This document shows, in pieces, positions 1-6,894 of a DNA stretch of 12,549 nt; the first letter of the stretch is position 1; each line of letters starts with the position of its first letter. The stretch is from JAWSUT01 sp033549345 (GTDB lineage: Bacteria > Bacillota > Dethiobacteria > Dethiobacterales > Dethiobacteraceae). The notes under the pieces are model-generated. The model was given only the letters and a program-made list of their open reading frames with translations, ran no database searches and was not told the DNA's origin. Both the position numbers and the translations under genes were made by a program. Where the stretch lies: assembly GCA_033549345.1 (NCBI GenBank), contig JAWSUT010000048.1, positions 1-12,549 of the forward strand. Reading direction: 5' to 3'.

Positions 1-2
1 CT

Positions 3-611
3 GTAACCCTCAAAGGCGCCATGGTGGAAGGAAATTTTGACCGTTATGCGGTGGCGGCCTGGCTCGATTACCGTTTTGCACCCAAAGGATACGGCTATTT
101 CATTCCCCATTCCGATACGGAAGCAAATATTGTGATTGCCTATCCCGATTATCCGGAGACCGACGTACTGGATATCGACCAGCTCTGGCACATGTTTCAT
201 GAGCGCGCATCAGCAGATTTAAAGCAGAAACTGAAGATAACAGACAGATTCCAGATAACCCGTCAGATTATTGGCATCTGCCGCTATCCACGTATCGGCA
301 ACACCTTCTTCACCGGCAATTGTTTTGGCGCCATCATGCCTTTTCTCGGGTTTGGCCAGTACCCCGCTATTTTGACCGGAATTTACGCTGCTCTTGACCT
401 CTGCGGCAAGGGCTCCTATGAAAAACTGACCGCCCATTTGCGCGACAGCTATCAAACCGCTCTTACCCTGCGGCGCGGACTGGAAAAGCTGGACAACGCC
501 AAACTGGATAAGCTGGTCAAAGCCATGGACACAGATACCGCAGAAGCAATGTTCAACTCCCGCCACAACTTTCTGAAAGCGGCCGGCATGCTCCTTGGGC
601 CGTTCATCTAA
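3..611 (+). CDS. FAD-dependent oxidoreductase, geranylgeranyl-reductase-like (3' part)
   Basis: This is the C-terminal part of a flavoprotein. The frame stays open to the left edge (V-T-L-K-G-A precede the first ATG at 21), so the gene very probably starts outside the window and the N-terminal Rossmann FAD-binding motif is not visible. Family knowledge: such proteins (geranylgeranyl reductase/lycopene-cyclase-like, NAD(P)/FAD oxidoreductases) have a substrate-binding sheet with a PKG-x-G-Y motif, then a second FAD motif and a helical tail. Here APKGYGYFIP is the first and GNTFFTGNCFGAIMPFLGFG the second. The second normally reads G-D-A-x-G; an Asn-Cys replaces Asp-Ala. The protein ends in a helical, Lys/Asp-rich tail. 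The substrate cannot be inferred. The reading frame and terminator are certain; the exact function is not. Confidence 0.75.
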   Translation, partial: VTLKGAMVEGNFDRYAVAAWLDYRFAPKGYGYFIPHSDTEANIVIAYPDYPETDVLDIDQLWHMFHERASADLKQKLKITDRFQITRQIIGICRYPRIGNTFFTGNCFGAIMPFLGFGQYPAILTGIYAALDLCGKGSYEKLTAHLRDSYQTALTLRRGLEKLDNAKLDKLVKAMDTDTAEAMFNSRHNFLKAAGMLLGPFI

Positions 612-653
612 AAACGGATCCGGGCGATACCGTGCCTGCCCGAATCCGTTTTT
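611..653. terminator. Bidirectional intrinsic terminator between convergent genes
   Basis: An inverted repeat pairs 611-625 with 638-652: 15 bp with one C/A mismatch around a 12-nt loop. It begins AAAACGGAT and ends ATCCGTTTTT. The outer A/T pairs give a U-run in both directions, so it can stop the plus-strand oxidoreductase (stop codon ends at 611) and the minus-strand methyltransferase (stop codon at 658-660). Confidence 0.88.
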
Positions 654-657
654 ATTC

Positions 658-1302
658 TTACTTCTGGTTTGGCCCCTTGCGGAAAGTTACTGTATTTTCT
701 CCGTCGGAATACAACATCTGCAGCGGCAGGTTCTCTGCAATCCACCTAAATGTCTGTGCGCTGAAAAAAGTAACATGAGTAGGGTCTTTATGATACCACC
801 AGCGGGGAAATGCTTCCCTCCCCGGGTGGAAGTGGGTCATCAGAGCCAGTACGCCTCCCTCGGGGAGCAGGCTGCAAAGTTTGCCCAGCATCTCCCGGGG
901 AGTATACACATGCTCCATGACCTCTGTGCACGTGACAAGGTCAAAGGACCCCTGCGGACTTTGCGGTGCAAAAAAGGGGTCATATGTTTCAGCGCTAAAC
1001 CCTGACCGTTCCAGAAGAACTTTCAAAACAGGCCCCGGGCCACTGCCGTAATCCAGTGCGCGGCCGCCGTCAATGTACGGCCTCACTGCACCGGCGATAA
1101 ATTTTTCAAACAACTGTACATACCCCGGGTTATCCAGAGTGTTTTCGTGGGTTTCGTAGTGTTTCTTTTCATCCTCCGGAGCAAGCCTAAAGTCTTCCTC
1201 CAGAAAAATCAAATCGCATTGCGGGCAATGCAGATAAATAAGCGGAGAAACAGGGTCCACATTGTCTACCTCACGGCTTCCGCATAAAATACATTCCTGC
1301 AT
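658..1302 (-). CDS. Class I SAM-dependent methyltransferase with N-terminal zinc ribbon
   Basis: A 214-residue protein. Residues 4-29 hold two Cys pairs (C-I-L-C-G at 4-8 and C-P-Q-C at 26-29), which look like a small zinc ribbon. A class I methyltransferase fold follows: motif I ALDYGSGPG at 82-90 (SAM binding), an acidic strand end near D108, and CTEVMEHV at 125-132 (post-II region). A HKDPTHVTFFS segment at 171-181 is typical of Methyltransf_23-like proteins. The substrate is unknown; relatives act on small molecules or on sugar or lipid precursors. The ATG at 1302 follows AGGGAAG and lies 10 nt after the cyclophilin stop, so the two are probably co-transcribed. It ends at the shared bidirectional terminator. 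Family assignment is firm, the substrate is not. Confidence 0.85.
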   Translation of the reverse strand: MQECILCGSREVDNVDPVSPLIYLHCPQCDLIFLEEDFRLAPEDEKKHYETHENTLDNPGYVQLFEKFIAGAVRPYIDGGRALDYGSGPGPVLKVLLERSGFSAETYDPFFAPQSPQGSFDLVTCTEVMEHVYTPREMLGKLCSLLPEGGVLALMTHFHPGREAFPRWWYHKDPTHVTFFSAQTFRWIAENLPLQMLYSDGENTVTFRKGPNQK

Positions 1303-1312
1303 GGCAGCTTCC

Positions 1313-1840
1313 CTATGAATTCACTTTTTCCGGCTCACCAAACTCTTCACCAAAGGTGTCAACGGTGACTTTTTTCATTTTCTGGTCTTCCAGAGGCTTA
1401 TCGCGCATATCCCGTTTGGCGCTGACGATTTTATCTACTGTGTCCATGCCGTCAGTTACACGGCCAAAGGCTGCATACTGTCCGTCAAGATGAGAAGAGG
1501 GTGCCACCATAATAAAAAACTGCGAGCCGGCGGAGTCTGGATGCGCCGCCCTGGCCATGGAAATCACGCCGCGGTCATGCTTTAATGAATTGGTAAAACC
1601 GTTGGTGTTAAATTCACCCTTAATGGTATACCCCGGGCCTCCCATACCTGACCCCTGGGGACAGCCACCCTGAACCATAAAGCCGGGGATTACGCGGTGA
1701 AAAATCACACCGTCATAGAACCCCTTCTGTACGAGTGAAACAAAATTCCTGACTGAGTTTGGTGCCGTCTGTGGGTCCAGTTCCAGTGTTATTTCCCCGC
1801 CGTCTTCCATTTCAATTGTTACCACAGGATTTTTCATCAT
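1313..1840 (-). CDS. Cyclophilin-type peptidyl-prolyl cis-trans isomerase
   Basis: Catalyses cis-trans isomerisation of X-Pro bonds in protein folding. With the start at 1840 it has 175 residues and is a single cyclophilin domain. The active-site strand FHRVIPGFMVQGG is at 47-59 (catalytic Arg49), SQFFI at 106-110 and HLDGQYAAFGRV at 117-128. The Trp that contacts cyclosporin in human CypA (WLDG) is His here, as in many bacterial members, so drug affinity is probably low (inference). An in-frame ATG exists at 1882, but the ATG at 1840 (or 1837) is preceded by GGAAAGGATG at good spacing and fits the usual N-terminus, so the shorter form is preferred. No signal peptide is seen, so it is probably cytoplasmic. 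A weak -10-like TGGTATATACT lies upstream (about 1872-1882) without a clear -35. It is the first gene of a two-gene unit with the methyltransferase. Confidence 0.93.
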   Translation of the reverse strand: MMKNPVVTIEMEDGGEITLELDPQTAPNSVRNFVSLVQKGFYDGVIFHRVIPGFMVQGGCPQGSGMGGPGYTIKGEFNTNGFTNSLKHDRGVISMARAAHPDSAGSQFFIMVAPSSHLDGQYAAFGRVTDGMDTVDKIVSAKRDMRDKPLEDQKMKKVTVDTFGEEFGEPEKVNS

Positions 1841-1902
1841 TTGCTCATCCTTTCCTATCAGTTCCCTTGTAGTATATACCAAATAACATACTTTACGCCT
1901 TA

Positions 1903-1937
1903 CAAAAAATAATTTGGGGACTCAGTGAGCCCCCAAA
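1903..1937 (-). terminator. Intrinsic terminator after the glucosaminidase gene
   Basis: On the minus strand TTTGGGGGCTCA pairs with TGAGTCCCCAAA (1913-1937, with one mismatch and a tiny loop) and is followed by TTATTTTTTG. It lies 11 nt beyond the stop codon at 1949 and separates the envelope pair from the cyclophilin unit. Confidence 0.85.
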
Positions 1938-1948
1938 CAGTATACCTA

Positions 1949-3739
1949 TTATTTTTGGTACCTGGGGATATCAAACTGCAGAATATAGGTGTTGCACAGA
2001 TCATAAAGCTCCTTGATCCGCCTGATCTGTTTTGATGCCCAGCCGATATCCGTCGCATATTGATGTCTGCCCGGGCTGGCCGGATTCCATCTCATTTTGT
2101 ACAGCGTATCCTGTCTGTACATAGCATTGTTAATATAATTACCGGATGTAAACTTGGCCCCGCCGATAATAGCGGCTTCCGGCGTAAACCAACCCTCATT
2201 GTAAGCATATTCAGCTCCTTTATTAATGGGGTCGGCGTCAACAGCTCCGATACCGAACATGTTATAAACAGTCTCACCGTTATACCCATAACCCTGAGCC
2301 AGGATACTTGTTCCATTGCCGGTTTCATGCAGAGCCAGCGCAATCAGGAAAATTTCATTGATATTGTGCTGGGTGCTCCCCTCTACAAAAGCTTCTCCCA
2401 TTCCTTCGAGAATGCCTTTTCCTGCGAGAATCTTTTCATTTATCTCCTCAGCAGGTACTCCGGCTGTCCCAGAAAGAACCAGGAATTGAAAGATTCCTTC
2501 GCCTTTTCTTTCTGTCAGCTGTAGCAGGTCTTCGCGCACCCATCCGGTACGGGTATTGGTAATAAGCCGATACCAGGTGTACCCTTGCTCATCCACAGCC
2601 TGATTAATAACAAAGAACGGGCCGTCTCCCTGGTTTAATAACCCCGCCTTCGGGAATTCAGTAGACGGGCCTTCCCGCAGGTTAACAGAATCATAACTAA
2701 TAATTGTGGCAGTAAGCATGTCTTCTACGAAATTGCCCGGATTAACATGCCATTCCACCAGGTTAGTGTCAGCCGTTCGCCATACTCCGTCATACAAATC
2801 GGTTTGGGGATTATAGCCCATCTGGATACTGGTCATCTTGGGAAGTGTATAGCCGTAGTCGGTATATTTAATCCGGATTGTGGCATCCGTCTCATCCAAA
2901 GCAGCATTGTATGCAGTTTTAACTGCATCTGCACTGCTGTAACTTCTTCCGGCAACCACAGCTTTAGCTGCGTTTTCCCTGGCAAAGACATGCAGATTGT
3001 CAAGAGGGGTAATATCCAACTCCAAAGGCTCGGCATTTTTACCCAGTGCCGTAGTCATCGCTGCCACACTGAAGGCATCATTGATTTCTTTTACTGCTGC
3101 GCTAAGTTTTGCCGCCGCATTGCCCCAAGCGCCGTCAAACACTGTTATCAGCGCATCACCCGTAGCATAGCCCGTATCCGGACGGTTACTGATTACTTCC
3201 GCAGCCACCAGGTTTTTGCCGTATGTATTGAGCAAATTAAAATTCTCCAGGTTCAGTCCCAGTTCTGCTGCGTTTTCCGTCAGAGCTGTAAGCATTTCGG
3301 CTTTGTCGGTGATGGTGTTAATAGCCGCAAGCCCGCTCGACACTCCAGGTACAACCCATGCAGTAAATGTCACTTCGTTATTTTCAAGCGAAGCAAGCTT
3401 TATTCCCTCCGGAACTTCCACAGTAACAGCATCCGGCCGGTCAGTATATGCAATCACATCTTCACCTTCGTTAAAAGCACTAACCAATGCAGAGAAGCGT
3501 ACATAGCGGTTTTTTTCGATATCGTAGACACCCATTACTCCCGACTGCATCATCCGCTCATTAAAATCGTTCCAGATCAGCTCGTCCGTATTAAAAGATT
3601 GCACTAAATCGCTCATTAAATACTTATAAGTTTCATTCTGATCCTCAATGACATATGCATCGATCGCGGCATAGGCATTTTGTGTCAGCAGAATAAATAA
3701 GCACGCAAGTATTATAGAAACCAGTAAGCTTTTTTTCAA
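1949..3739 (-). CDS. Secreted SH3b-glucosaminidase (cell-wall hydrolase)
   Basis: A 596-residue exported protein predicted to cleave the N-acetylglucosaminyl bond of peptidoglycan. Residues 1-24 form a signal peptide (MKKS, hydrophobic core, then A-Y-A before A25). Residues 25-340 are an unrecognised region with an internal duplication (units at about 140-204 and 219-281). A bacterial SH3 domain lies at 344-409 (NLREGPSTEFPKAGLL, then TGWVREDLL), probably for wall binding. A C-terminal glucosaminidase domain (Pfam Glucosaminidase, GH73-like) spans about 430-585; its likely catalytic Glu is E472 in LALHETGNGTS, and YNMFGIGAVD and YATDIGWASKQI are further family motifs. The start is TTG at 3739, behind a strong GGAGGGAGGTG; no ATG fits. 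It follows the beta-solenoid gene by 33 nt with no terminator, so they are probably one transcript. The domain layout resembles LytD/Atl-type autolysins; the N-terminal region does not match any family I know. Confidence 0.88.
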   Translation of the reverse strand: MKKSLLVSIILACLFILLTQNAYAAIDAYVIEDQNETYKYLMSDLVQSFNTDELIWNDFNERMMQSGVMGVYDIEKNRYVRFSALVSAFNEGEDVIAYTDRPDAVTVEVPEGIKLASLENNEVTFTAWVVPGVSSGLAAINTITDKAEMLTALTENAAELGLNLENFNLLNTYGKNLVAAEVISNRPDTGYATGDALITVFDGAWGNAAAKLSAAVKEINDAFSVAAMTTALGKNAEPLELDITPLDNLHVFARENAAKAVVAGRSYSSADAVKTAYNAALDETDATIRIKYTDYGYTLPKMTSIQMGYNPQTDLYDGVWRTADTNLVEWHVNPGNFVEDMLTATIISYDSVNLREGPSTEFPKAGLLNQGDGPFFVINQAVDEQGYTWYRLITNTRTGWVREDLLQLTERKGEGIFQFLVLSGTAGVPAEEINEKILAGKGILEGMGEAFVEGSTQHNINEIFLIALALHETGNGTSILAQGYGYNGETVYNMFGIGAVDADPINKGAEYAYNEGWFTPEAAIIGGAKFTSGNYINNAMYRQDTLYKMRWNPASPGRHQYATDIGWASKQIRRIKELYDLCNTYILQFDIPRYQK

Positions 3740-3772
3740 GAGTGCACCTCCCTCCGAGTGTTATCACGCTCA

Positions 3773-5230
3773 CTATTGCTGCGTGACACTGATTGCCGCC
3801 TTAATCTCCGCCTCGGTTTTATTAGCAAATGCGTCCTTAGACTCCACTCCGTATTCGTAGTACCCTGCGGATTTTAGCTTAAACGTTGCACCAAATGCAG
3901 TGACTGTGTACTTTGCACCAGCAGTTGTGTCTTTAAGCGTAACTCTGAACGTTGTCATAGCCGGTATGGGGTAATTTGTTAACTTTTGTACCATATCCGC
4001 ACTCGCTTTGGGCGGAGCAGGTGGGGCAGGTGGGGCAGGCGGGGCCTTAATTTCCACATTAAACCTGGCACCGGCAGAGGTATATCCCGACTTCGAAGCC
4101 GTAATAGTAACGGTAACAGGGCCACCGGCTTTTTTTCCGGTTACAGTGACGGTATTTCCGCTGACTGAAACGGAGGCAGTGTCGGGGTTGCTGGACGTAG
4201 CAGAAATCTTCGCGTCACTTGGGTTTACAGAGACTGTTTGTTTTTTCGACTGGCCTGTTTCCATACTCATCGCGCTCAGCTTATGAATCACTACTGCTGA
4301 CTGTGTCGGCTGAGCAGGCTTCGGGGCAGGCTTCGGGGCAGGCTTCGGCTGCGGCGCGGGCTCCGGTGCCGGTTCCGGTTCGGGAGGATTTTTTGCTGCG
4401 GCCAGCGCCTCTGCATCAATAATCCGGTCGCCCACAGTAATGGACTTGCCTTCTTCGAGCTCGTATTCTTCGGGAGCTACATCCAGCTTAGCGCCGTCTA
4501 CCAGGACGACGACAAGTTCAATTTTACCCTGGCCTTTGATCTGAATCGGGGCAGCCAGATCCAAGACTTCAATGCTGACATCTTTACTTAGCGATAATGT
4601 GGCGTTCACTGCTTTGGATTCAATGTAGACCTTGCCTATTGTGCCGGTAGTGATATTAATGGCACCAAGCTGTTCTTCCACGGCCAGTGTCAGGAAGTTG
4701 CCCGAAAGGGTAATGCTGTCGTTTGTGGCGCTATATACATGAACGAAGCCCTGCTGGTCCTCGCCCATTCTCTCTTCGAGCTGAGCCTCAGATTCAATCC
4801 GTGCGCTCCAGATGGCTGTACTGCCCTCGGCAATCACGGTGACCGCCCGTTCTTCCTTGTTGATAACAAGGCTGTTGGCACGGGTATCCCGCAGAATCAC
4901 ACGGCCTCCGCCCTGAACAAACACCTTACCGGTAACCGTGATGTTTTGCAGCATGACCACGGCCTCATGACCGATAGCAGGATCCAGGTATACATCTCCC
5001 ACAATCACCATGTTTTGCAGTTCAACGGCAGCAGTGACAGACACATCGCCGTTAAAGGTCTGCATCCCTTCTGTGGGGCCGTATATCCCTTCTTCATCCC
5101 ATACTGCGGCATATTCCTGCTCAGGCTGGTCATCGCTGTTTTCCACGGCCTGTCCCAGGCTTGTGTAGGCAAAACTGCCGGAAACCACCAGAGTGACGGC
5201 TAAAAGTGCAACAAATATGTATCGCTTCAC
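3773..5230 (-). CDS. Secreted beta-solenoid/Ig-like surface protein
   Basis: A 485-residue exported protein with no enzyme signature. A signal peptide covers about 1-27 (MKRYIFVALLAVTLVVSGS). Residues 55-250 are repeated short beta-strands rich in V, I, N and G (for example VVMLQNITVTGKVFVQGGG at 91-109), like the beta-solenoid segments of some Bacillota S-layer-like proteins. Residues 282-307 are a Pro-Ala-Glu/Lys linker. Residues about 315-394 resemble a bacterial Ig-like domain (Big_2 type: SATSSNPDTASVSVSGNTV). A PPAPPAPPAPP linker at 397-407 leads to a C-terminal beta-rich domain at 408-485. No SLH, LPXTG or transmembrane anchor is visible, so attachment is unknown. The start is GTG at 5230 behind AAAAGGGG. 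A candidate sigma-H promoter lies 32 nt upstream. The adjacent downstream glucosaminidase suggests a shared wall-related role (inference). Confidence 0.82.
   Translation of the reverse strand: MKRYIFVALLAVTLVVSGSFAYTSLGQAVENSDDQPEQEYAAVWDEEGIYGPTEGMQTFNGDVSVTAAVELQNMVIVGDVYLDPAIGHEAVVMLQNITVTGKVFVQGGGRVILRDTRANSLVINKEERAVTVIAEGSTAIWSARIESEAQLEERMGEDQQGFVHVYSATNDSITLSGNFLTLAVEEQLGAINITTGTIGKVYIESKAVNATLSLSKDVSIEVLDLAAPIQIKGQGKIELVVVLVDGAKLDVAPEEYELEEGKSITVGDRIIDAEALAAAKNPPEPEPAPEPAPQPKPAPKPAPKPAQPTQSAVVIHKLSAMSMETGQSKKQTVSVNPSDAKISATSSNPDTASVSVSGNTVTVTGKKAGGPVTVTITASKSGYTSAGARFNVEIKAPPAPPAPPAPPKASADMVQKLTNYPIPAMTTFRVTLKDTTAGAKYTVTAFGATFKLKSAGYYEYGVESKDAFANKTEAEIKAAISVTQQ
4014..4045. repeat. 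9-bp tandem repeat encoding the second Pro-Ala linker
   Basis: Three near-identical units on the plus strand (GGAGCAGGT, GGGGCAGGT, GGGGCAGGC) followed by a partial GGGGCC. Read on the minus strand they encode the PPAPPAPPAPP linker. Such a tract could change length by slippage in whole codons without breaking the frame. Confidence 0.85.
4314..4349. repeat. 12-bp tandem repeat encoding the Pro-Lys-Pro-Ala linker
   Basis: Three consecutive 12-bp units (GCAGGCTTCGGG twice, then GCAGGCTTCGGC) code for the PAPKPAPKPA part of the linker between the beta-solenoid and the Ig-like domain. The unit is a multiple of three, so copy changes would stay in frame. Confidence 0.88.
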
Positions 5231-5261
5231 GTAAAAAACCCCTTTTAAACATTTTCGAGGG

Positions 5262-5291
5262 TATTTCGACAGGCGTTACCATAATTCCTGC
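5262..5291 (-). promoter_or_regulatory. Candidate sigma-H promoter of the envelope gene pair
   Basis: Minus strand: GCAGGAATT (5291-5283) fits the sigma-H -35 consensus RnAGGAWWW completely. After a 12-nt spacer, GTCGAAATA (5270-5262) fits the -10 consensus RnnGAATWW with one mismatch (A for T). It sits 31 nt before the GTG start at 5230. No good sigma-A promoter was found in the same gap. The consensus is from Bacillus; use here is inferred. Confidence 0.45.
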
Positions 5292-5360
5292 GTAATGGGC
5301 AAAAGAATTGATAATTGGGACTTTAGTCGCATATTGGCAACAAGAAAGACGCTCTTGACT

Positions 5361-5398
5361 GTAAAACAAATAACCCGCCTGATAACAGGTGGGTTATT
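5361..5398 (-). terminator. Intrinsic terminator after the DEAD-box helicase gene
   Basis: AATAACCCGCCTG (5369-5381) pairs over 13 bp, including one G-U, with CAGGTGGGTTATT (5386-5398) around a 4-nt ATAA loop. On the minus strand it is followed by TGTTTTAC. It lies 17 nt past the helicase stop codon and closes the five-gene unit. The outer A/T pairs could also act weakly on the plus strand. Confidence 0.88.
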
Positions 5399-5414
5399 GC
5401 CGTGTACTAAAGTT

Positions 5415-6854
5415 TTACTTTGTAGGCCGTTTGCCTCGTGAGGGGTATTTGGGTTTTGGGCCGCCACGGCGCTGATAGTTTTTACTGCCACTGCCGCTGC
5501 TGCTGCCGCCGCGCCGGTAGGGTTGTTTCTTGGACCACTGAGGTGCTTCTTCGGTAAGACTCACCGGGGTTGTGTCGGGTTCCTTGGTTAGCATTTTCAA
5601 AGCTGCTGCTAAAAGTACCAGCGCATCATGCTCTTTGAGAAGTTCCTCTGCCTGCGGTTTGTAGTAGGTTATATTCTCTGATTCTATCGTTTGCAGGATT
5701 TTCTCCACTGCGAGACGCTGCTGGCCTTCAATGGCTTCTTTCATTGTGGGCACGGACTGGCGCTGAATTCTGCGCTTTGTACCACCTTCGATTACTCGGA
5801 GAAGGCTGATTTCACGCGGCGTCACAAATGTAATGGCGGCACCGGTTTTTCCTGCCCGCCCGGTACGGCCGATACGGTGAACATAACTTTCGGGATCCTG
5901 TGGTATATCAAAATTGTATACATGGGTCACACCGGAAATATCCAGGCCTCTTGCCGCCACGTCGGTGGCGACCAATACATCGATGGAGCCATCCTTAAAC
6001 TGGCGCATCACAGAGTCGCGGCGGGCCTGTGTCATGTCCCCGTGAATGCCCTCGGCAGAGTATCCGCGCTTGTTCAGGGCCTCAAACAGTTCATCAACAC
6101 GCCGTTTTGTCCGGCCAAAAACAATGGCCAGCTCCGGAGACTGTGTATCAAGGAGGCGGCAGAGAACATCAAACTTCTGTCTCTCTTCCAATACGATATG
6201 GTATTGTTCCGTGTTGGGAACAGTGACTTCTTTGGAGCGGACGGAAATCATCTGCGGGTCCTGCATAAAACGCCTTGCCAGCTGTTGAATCGGTGCCGGC
6301 ATGGTGGCAGAGAAGAGCAGAGTCTGACGCTCCTGTGGTGTTTCCTGCAAGATGGACTCAATATCCTCGATAAAGCCCATATTCAGCATCTCATCCGCTT
6401 CATCAAGAATCACGGTTCTGATATCCTGCAGGCGAATCGTGCGGCGCCGGATATGGTCAAGCAGGCGACCCGGTGTTCCGACAATGATGTGCGGTCTTTT
6501 CTGCAGCCCGCGAATCTGTCTTTGAATATCCTGTCCGCCATAAACCGGTAGTGTGCGGATACTTTTAAACTGCCCGATTTTATTCAGTTCTTCGGCAACC
6601 TGTACAGCCAGCTCCCGGGTGGGTGTGATGACAATGCCCTGAATCTGGCGCTCACTTACCAATAGCCGCTCCACAAGGGGAATGCCAAAAGCTGCGGTTT
6701 TACCTGTTCCCGTCTGGGCCTGGCCGATCAAATCTTTTCCTTCCAGTGCGGCGGGAATAGCCTGTTCCTGAATCGGTGTGGCCTCTTCAAAGCCCAGACT
6801 GCTTACAGCGCGCATCAGCTCCTCGCTGAGGTTAAAGTCATTAAATGTGGTCAT
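5415..6854 (-). CDS. DEAD-box ATP-dependent RNA helicase (CshA/DeaD-like)
   Basis: Unwinds RNA duplexes with ATP; relatives act in ribosome assembly, mRNA decay and cold adaptation. All core motifs of the 479-residue protein are intact: Q motif GFEEATPIQEQ (21-31), motif I AQTGTGKT (46-53), Ia PTRELA (78-83), Ib TPGR (127-130), II DEAD (151-154), III SAT (182-184), V VATDVAARGLDI (295-306) and VI HRIGRTGRAG (326-335). A C-terminal tail from about 436 is rich in Arg, Lys, Gly and Ser (YRRGGSSSGSGS, YQRRGGPKPKYPSRGKRP), as in Gram-positive CshA-type proteins, and probably binds RNA. The ATG at 6854 follows GAAGGAG. It lies 40 nt after the SagB-like gene without a terminator, so it is probably the last gene of the long minus-strand unit, though an internal promoter is possible. 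Which paralogue it is cannot be settled here. Confidence 0.95.
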   Translation of the reverse strand: MTTFNDFNLSEELMRAVSSLGFEEATPIQEQAIPAALEGKDLIGQAQTGTGKTAAFGIPLVERLLVSERQIQGIVITPTRELAVQVAEELNKIGQFKSIRTLPVYGGQDIQRQIRGLQKRPHIIVGTPGRLLDHIRRRTIRLQDIRTVILDEADEMLNMGFIEDIESILQETPQERQTLLFSATMPAPIQQLARRFMQDPQMISVRSKEVTVPNTEQYHIVLEERQKFDVLCRLLDTQSPELAIVFGRTKRRVDELFEALNKRGYSAEGIHGDMTQARRDSVMRQFKDGSIDVLVATDVAARGLDISGVTHVYNFDIPQDPESYVHRIGRTGRAGKTGAAITFVTPREISLLRVIEGGTKRRIQRQSVPTMKEAIEGQQRLAVEKILQTIESENITYYKPQAEELLKEHDALVLLAAALKMLTKEPDTTPVSLTEEAPQWSKKQPYRRGGSSSGSGSKNYQRRGGPKPKYPSRGKRPTK

Positions 6855-6894
6855 ATTTCATTTCTCCTTCTTCTTGGTTCTTCTTCCGTCCGTC

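Noticed and set aside
1841..1882. Longer N-terminus for the cyclophilin (start at 1882)
   Set aside because: The ribosome site GGAAAGGATG fits the ATG at 1840, and the extra 14 residues do not belong to the cyclophilin fold.
2747..3607. Long plus-strand open frame of 286 codons inside the glucosaminidase gene
   Set aside because: It is antisense to a well-supported gene, has no ribosome site or domain, and its composition (many Cys, His, Ser and Arg) is that of a shadow frame.
5130..5491. Short minus-strand frames starting near 5369 and 5491
   Set aside because: They cross the terminator and promoter region or overlap the helicase end in another frame, with no ribosome site or protein motif.
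5691..6551. Plus-strand open frame of 286 codons opposite the helicase
   Set aside because: The opposite strand has all DEAD-box motifs; this frame has no recognisable protein features.
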